From: JAAYBY01 sp964465385
Lineage (GTDB): Bacteria > Bacillota > Clostridia > Saccharofermentanales > UBA5734
Direction: 5' to 3'
NCBI GenBank assembly: GCA_964465385.1
Contig: CAYXIM010000082.1
Location: forward strand, 1-6,926
Length of the DNA: 6,926 bases
The notes beneath the pieces are model-generated. The model saw only the letters and a list, made by a program, of their open reading frames with translations. It ran no database searches and was not told the origin of the DNA. Shown here piece after piece: positions 4,462 to 6,926 of this stretch. The stretch's first letter is position 1; each line of letters starts with the position of its first letter. The position numbers and the translations under genes are program-made.

Positions 4462-6733
4462 GTTTGACCCGCGCCGCCACTTCAGCCTTTTTGGCATCGT
4501 TAAAGCGGTCCAGGGTGCCAACCAGGTAGCCGGTGATGCGCCGGATGCGCTCGAAAGGCTCCTGGGCGCTCTCTTTTCGCCCACAACGTGGGCAGCTGGT
4601 GGCGATGACGCCGGTGTAACCACAAGCCGGATCCCGGTCCAAGGGGTGGTTGATCGCGCCGTAACCGATGCCGGCTTGTTTCATGTCTAAAATAATGGCT
4701 TCAAAAACGGACAAGTTCAGGCTGGGGTCACCATCCAGCTCGATGTAGGTGATGTGGCCGGCATTGGTCAGGGCGTGGTAGGGAGCTTCCAGCTCTATTT
4801 TCTTACGGGCGCTGATTTTAAAATCAATGGGCAGGTGGAAGGAATTGGTGTAAAAGCTGCGGCTGGTGATGCCGGCCATGAGGCCGTAACGCGCCTGGTC
4901 GATGGCCACAAAGCGGCCGGACAGGCCCTCTGCGGGTGTGGCCAGCAGGGTGTAGTTAAGCTGCTCGTCTTGAGCCCGGGCGTCACAACGCGTGCGCATG
5001 TGGCGGACGATCTCAAGGCCCAGCTGCTGGCTGGCCGGGCTTTCCCCATGATGTTTACCGGTCAGGGCAACCAAGGTTTCCGCCAGGCCGATGAAGCCCA
5101 CGGACAGGGTGCCGTGTCGCAAAACCCGCTCCAATTCTTCTTCTTTGCCCAAGGTTTCCGACTCGATCCAGATACCCTGACCCATGAGGAAGGGGTAGTT
5201 GTAGATGCGTTTTCGTTTCTGGATTTCAAAGCGGTGCCGCAGTTGACGAAAGATCAGATCCATCTTTTTATCCAGCAGGTCATAAAAGCGATCGATAGAC
5301 CCACGTGCTTCAATGCCCAGGCGAGGCAGGTTGATGGACGAAAAGCTCAGGTTCCCCCGGCCCTTGGTCACCTGCTGATTGGGATCATAGAGGTTACCCA
5401 TGACCCGAGTGCGGCAGCCCATGTAAGCTACTTCGGTGTTGTCGTCTCCTGGCCGGTAGTATTGCAGGTTGAAGGGGGCATCCAGAAAGCTGAAATTTGG
5501 AAACAGGCGTTTGGCGGACACCCGGATGGCTTGCTGGAAGAGGTCATAGTTGGGGTCGGCTGGATCGCTGTTGACACCTTCTTTGACCTTGAAAATCTGG
5601 ACCGGGAAGATGGGTGTTTCGCCATTGCCTAAGCCGTCCCCGGTTGCCTGGAGCACCTGCTGGATGACCAGGCGGGCTGCCGGTGTGATCCCGGTGCCGT
5701 AGTTAATGGAAGAAAAGGGCACCTGGGCACCGGCCCGTGAGTTCATGGTGTTCAGGTTATGGATCAATGACTGCATGGCTTGGTAGGTGGAACGGACCAC
5801 ACGTTGTTGAGCCAGGCGCATGAGAGCAAGCAACTGAGGCGAGCTTGCGTCTGGCTCGGCCAACAGGTCGGTCAGGTCATCATAGTCCAGGGCAAGCAGA
5901 GCCTGTTTTTCAGCATCGGTCAGCGGGTTTTTAACGTCCAGAAGCGCTTGCTCTTCGGTCAAGTCTTTCAGGTGTTTGTGGCAGGTTTTGTGGACCCCCC
6001 GGGCCATGGCGTTTTCAAAGTTGGGGATGGCCTGGCCGCCATGCATTTCATTTTGGTTGGCCTGTAAGGCGATGCAGGCCAGGGCCGCATAGCTTTCAAT
6101 GCTTTGCGGCTCACGCAAAAAGCCATGGCCGGTCGAAAAACCGCCGCTGAAGAGCTTGTCCAGGTCCAATTGGCAGCAGGTTTGGGTCAACAGGTAGAAA
6201 TCTTTATCATGGATGTGGATGTCTCCCTGGGCATGGGCAGTGACCATGTCATCGGGCAAGACACTGTAGTCAACGAAGGACTTGGATGATTCCGAGCCAT
6301 ATTTGAGCATCATGCCCATGGCGGTGTTGCCGTCCACGTTGGCGTTTTCCCGCTTCATATCAACGGAAGATGCATCTGCATAAGACAATTTTTTGAAGGT
6401 CTCCATGAGGGCATTCTTTTTATCCCGTTTTTTGGCATGTTCTGAACGGTAGAGGATATAGGCTTTGGCCGTCAGAGAAATGCCGTTTTCCATCAAGGTC
6501 AATTCCACGATGTCCTGGATGTCTTCCACGCCGGGGTTGCGGGTGACATCCAGGGCCCCGACCACCGCCGCCGTTAAGCGATCCAGCTGGTCATCTGACA
6601 GGGTTTCACTGGGTACGGTGGCGTTGGCTTTGGCAATGGCTTGCCGGATTTTAAAATAGTCGAAGGGAACCAGGCTGCCGTCACGTTTGACGATTTGTTT
6701 GGGGCTTTGCACGATCAGGGAATGGTGTTTCAT
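4454..6733 (-). CDS. nrdD: Anaerobic (class III) ribonucleoside-triphosphate reductase, glycyl-radical large subunit
   Basis: A 759-residue enzyme that reduces ribonucleoside triphosphates to deoxyribonucleotides without oxygen. An N-terminal ATP-cone (about 10-100, with VKRDGSLVPFDYFKIRQAI) gives allosteric control. The catalytic barrel includes GDIHIHD (170-176), the TCC motif (C186, C187) and MGCRTRVMGN (438-447), whose C440 fits the catalytic cysteine. The C terminus has C704, C714 and C717 as likely zinc ligands and RRITGYLVGTLDR (731-743), with G735 as the radical glycine. The frame is open to a TTG at 6745, but the ATG at 6733 is preferred because GGAG lies six bases before it; the ATG at 6739 would abut that site. 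The gene overlaps nrdG by eight bases, forming an nrdDG operon, and its promoter carries two NrdR-like boxes. It appears complete, with no frameshift. Confidence 0.96.
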   Translation of the reverse strand: MKHHSLIVQSPKQIVKRDGSLVPFDYFKIRQAIAKANATVPSETLSDDQLDRLTAAVVGALDVTRNPGVEDIQDIVELTLMENGISLTAKAYILYRSEHAKKRDKKNALMETFKKLSYADASSVDMKRENANVDGNTAMGMMLKYGSESSKSFVDYSVLPDDMVTAHAQGDIHIHDKDFYLLTQTCCQLDLDKLFSGGFSTGHGFLREPQSIESYAALACIALQANQNEMHGGQAIPNFENAMARGVHKTCHKHLKDLTEEQALLDVKNPLTDAEKQALLALDYDDLTDLLAEPDASSPQLLALMRLAQQRVVRSTYQAMQSLIHNLNTMNSRAGAQVPFSSINYGTGITPAARLVIQQVLQATGDGLGNGETPIFPVQIFKVKEGVNSDPADPNYDLFQQAIRVSAKRLFPNFSFLDAPFNLQYYRPGDDNTEVAYMGCRTRVMGNLYDPNQQVTKGRGNLSFSSINLPRLGIEARGSIDRFYDLLDKKMDLIFRQLRHRFEIQKRKRIYNYPFLMGQGIWIESETLGKEEELERVLRHGTLSVGFIGLAETLVALTGKHHGESPASQQLGLEIVRHMRTRCDARAQDEQLNYTLLATPAEGLSGRFVAIDQARYGLMAGITSRSFYTNSFHLPIDFKISARKKIELEAPYHALTNAGHITYIELDGDPSLNLSVFEAIILDMKQAGIGYGAINHPLDRDPACGYTGVIATSCPRCGRKESAQEPFERIRRITGYLVGTLDRFNDAKKAEVAARVKHA

Positions 6734-6746
6734 AAGCATCTCCAAA

Positions 6747-6762
6747 GCACAATATGTGGTAT
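6747..6762. promoter_or_regulatory. NrdR box 1 (start-proximal)
   Basis: GCACAATATGTGGTAT matches the NrdR consensus acaCwAtATaTwGtgt at 12 of 16 positions, keeping the CAC core and central ATAT. It lies 13 bases upstream of the nrdD ATG, overlapping the early transcribed region. It starts exactly 32 bp from box 2, about three helical turns, the usual spacing for cooperative NrdR binding. Confidence 0.75.
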
Positions 6763-6764
6763 AG

Positions 6765-6781
6765 GCTAATCAAAAATTAGC
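6765..6781. repeat. Inverted repeat between the two NrdR boxes
   Basis: GCTAAT (6765-6770) and ATTAGC (6776-6781) are perfect 6-bp arms around CAAAA. On the minus strand one arm, GCTAAT, is the proposed -10 of the nrdD promoter, and the start site falls near the other. It could be another operator half-site pair or a by-product of A/T-rich composition. Confidence 0.35.
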
Positions 6782-6803
6782 ATATATATTGTGCATCTGT
6801 CAA
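6776..6803 (-). promoter_or_regulatory. Predicted nrdDG promoter
   Basis: On the minus strand a perfect -35 TTGACA (6798-6803) is followed after 16 bases by GCTAAT (6776-6781), a four-of-six match to the -10. The start would lie near 6769, giving a leader of about 36 nt. NrdR box 2 covers the -10 edge and spacer, and box 1 lies just downstream of the start, so repressor binding would block polymerase directly. TAATTT one step downstream, preceded by TG, is an alternative -10. Confidence 0.65.
6779..6794. promoter_or_regulatory. NrdR box 2 (promoter-overlapping)
   Basis: AGCATATATATTGTGC matches the NrdR consensus at 12 of 16 positions. The right half, TATATATTGTG, is nearly perfect; the left half is degenerate because it overlaps the proposed -10. 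Together with box 1 it forms the tandem pair expected at ribonucleotide reductase promoters controlled by the ATP/dATP-sensing repressor NrdR, whose gene is not in this window. Confidence 0.75.
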
Positions 6804-6877
6804 GCGCTCAAACTTCCTTTTCCGGTCCATAAGTCGGCTTAGTTCAGGAGCTGGTGGCTTTTTAAAAATGCGGAGCC

Positions 6878-6906
6878 TTTACAGAATAAAAGAAACACCT
6901 TATGCT
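6878..6906 (+). promoter_or_regulatory. Possible promoter for a divergent gene beyond the right edge
   Basis: TTTACA (6878-6883) and TATGCT (6901-6906) are separated by 17 bases and match the sigma-A consensus at five and four of six positions. It points right, away from nrdDG. The predicted start near 6913 is just inside the window and no gene start is visible before the end, so its target is unknown. Confidence 0.35.
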
Positions 6907-6926
6907 GAAACCAGACAGACATAAGA

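Noticed and set aside
4754..5632. A 292-codon open frame on the plus strand antisense to nrdD
   Set aside because: It is an antisense shadow of nrdD; the nrdD frame is complete and highly conserved across this stretch. No recognisable domain or promoter.
1..6926. Mobile element, CRISPR array, tRNA, prophage or defence system
   Set aside because: No transposase, integrase, terminal repeats, repeat-spacer pattern, tRNA cloverleaf or known defence protein was seen on either strand.

Overview
The window looks like chromosomal DNA of an anaerobic or facultatively anaerobic Gram-positive bacterium, most likely Bacillota (Clostridia or Negativicutes type). This is inferred from purine-rich ribosome binding sites, a DUF3955 membrane protein, a YusI-like ArsC/Spx protein, a clostridial-style NrdD/NrdG pair and an NrdR-type operator. 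GC content is moderate to high by eye. No genus can be named safely, and there is no phage, IS, CRISPR, tRNA or rRNA signal.

Layout, left to right. A small rightward DUF3955 membrane protein (13-321) meets, tail to tail, a leftward lactate permease family gene (332-1948). A 511-base gene-free region (1949-2459) lies between the permease and a rightward, divergent NagB-like (glucosamine-6-phosphate deaminase superfamily) gene (2460-3398). It holds a leftward promoter for the permease and a well-spaced rightward promoter. The rightward promoter would give the NagB-like mRNA a leader of about 330 nt rich in predicted hairpins, one of them followed by a U-rich run. The NagB-like gene ends in a textbook intrinsic terminator (3410-3439), followed closely by a YusI/ArsC-like gene (3477-3827). 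That gene meets, again tail to tail, the leftward nrdD-nrdG operon (6733 down to 3835).

Function. NrdD and NrdG form the oxygen-sensitive class III ribonucleotide reductase and its radical-SAM activase. Their promoter carries two NrdR-box-like 16-mers spaced 32 bp apart, about three helical turns, one over the -10 and spacer and one just past the start site. This makes NrdR repression the best regulatory inference in the window. The permease would move lactate or a related 2-hydroxy acid. The NagB-like protein keeps the family frame but differs at known catalytic positions, so its substrate is open.

The most interesting items are the structured leader upstream of the NagB-like gene, with a candidate terminator/anti-terminator pair, and the altered active site of the protein that follows it. 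Everything here is read by eye; no folding or database search was run.
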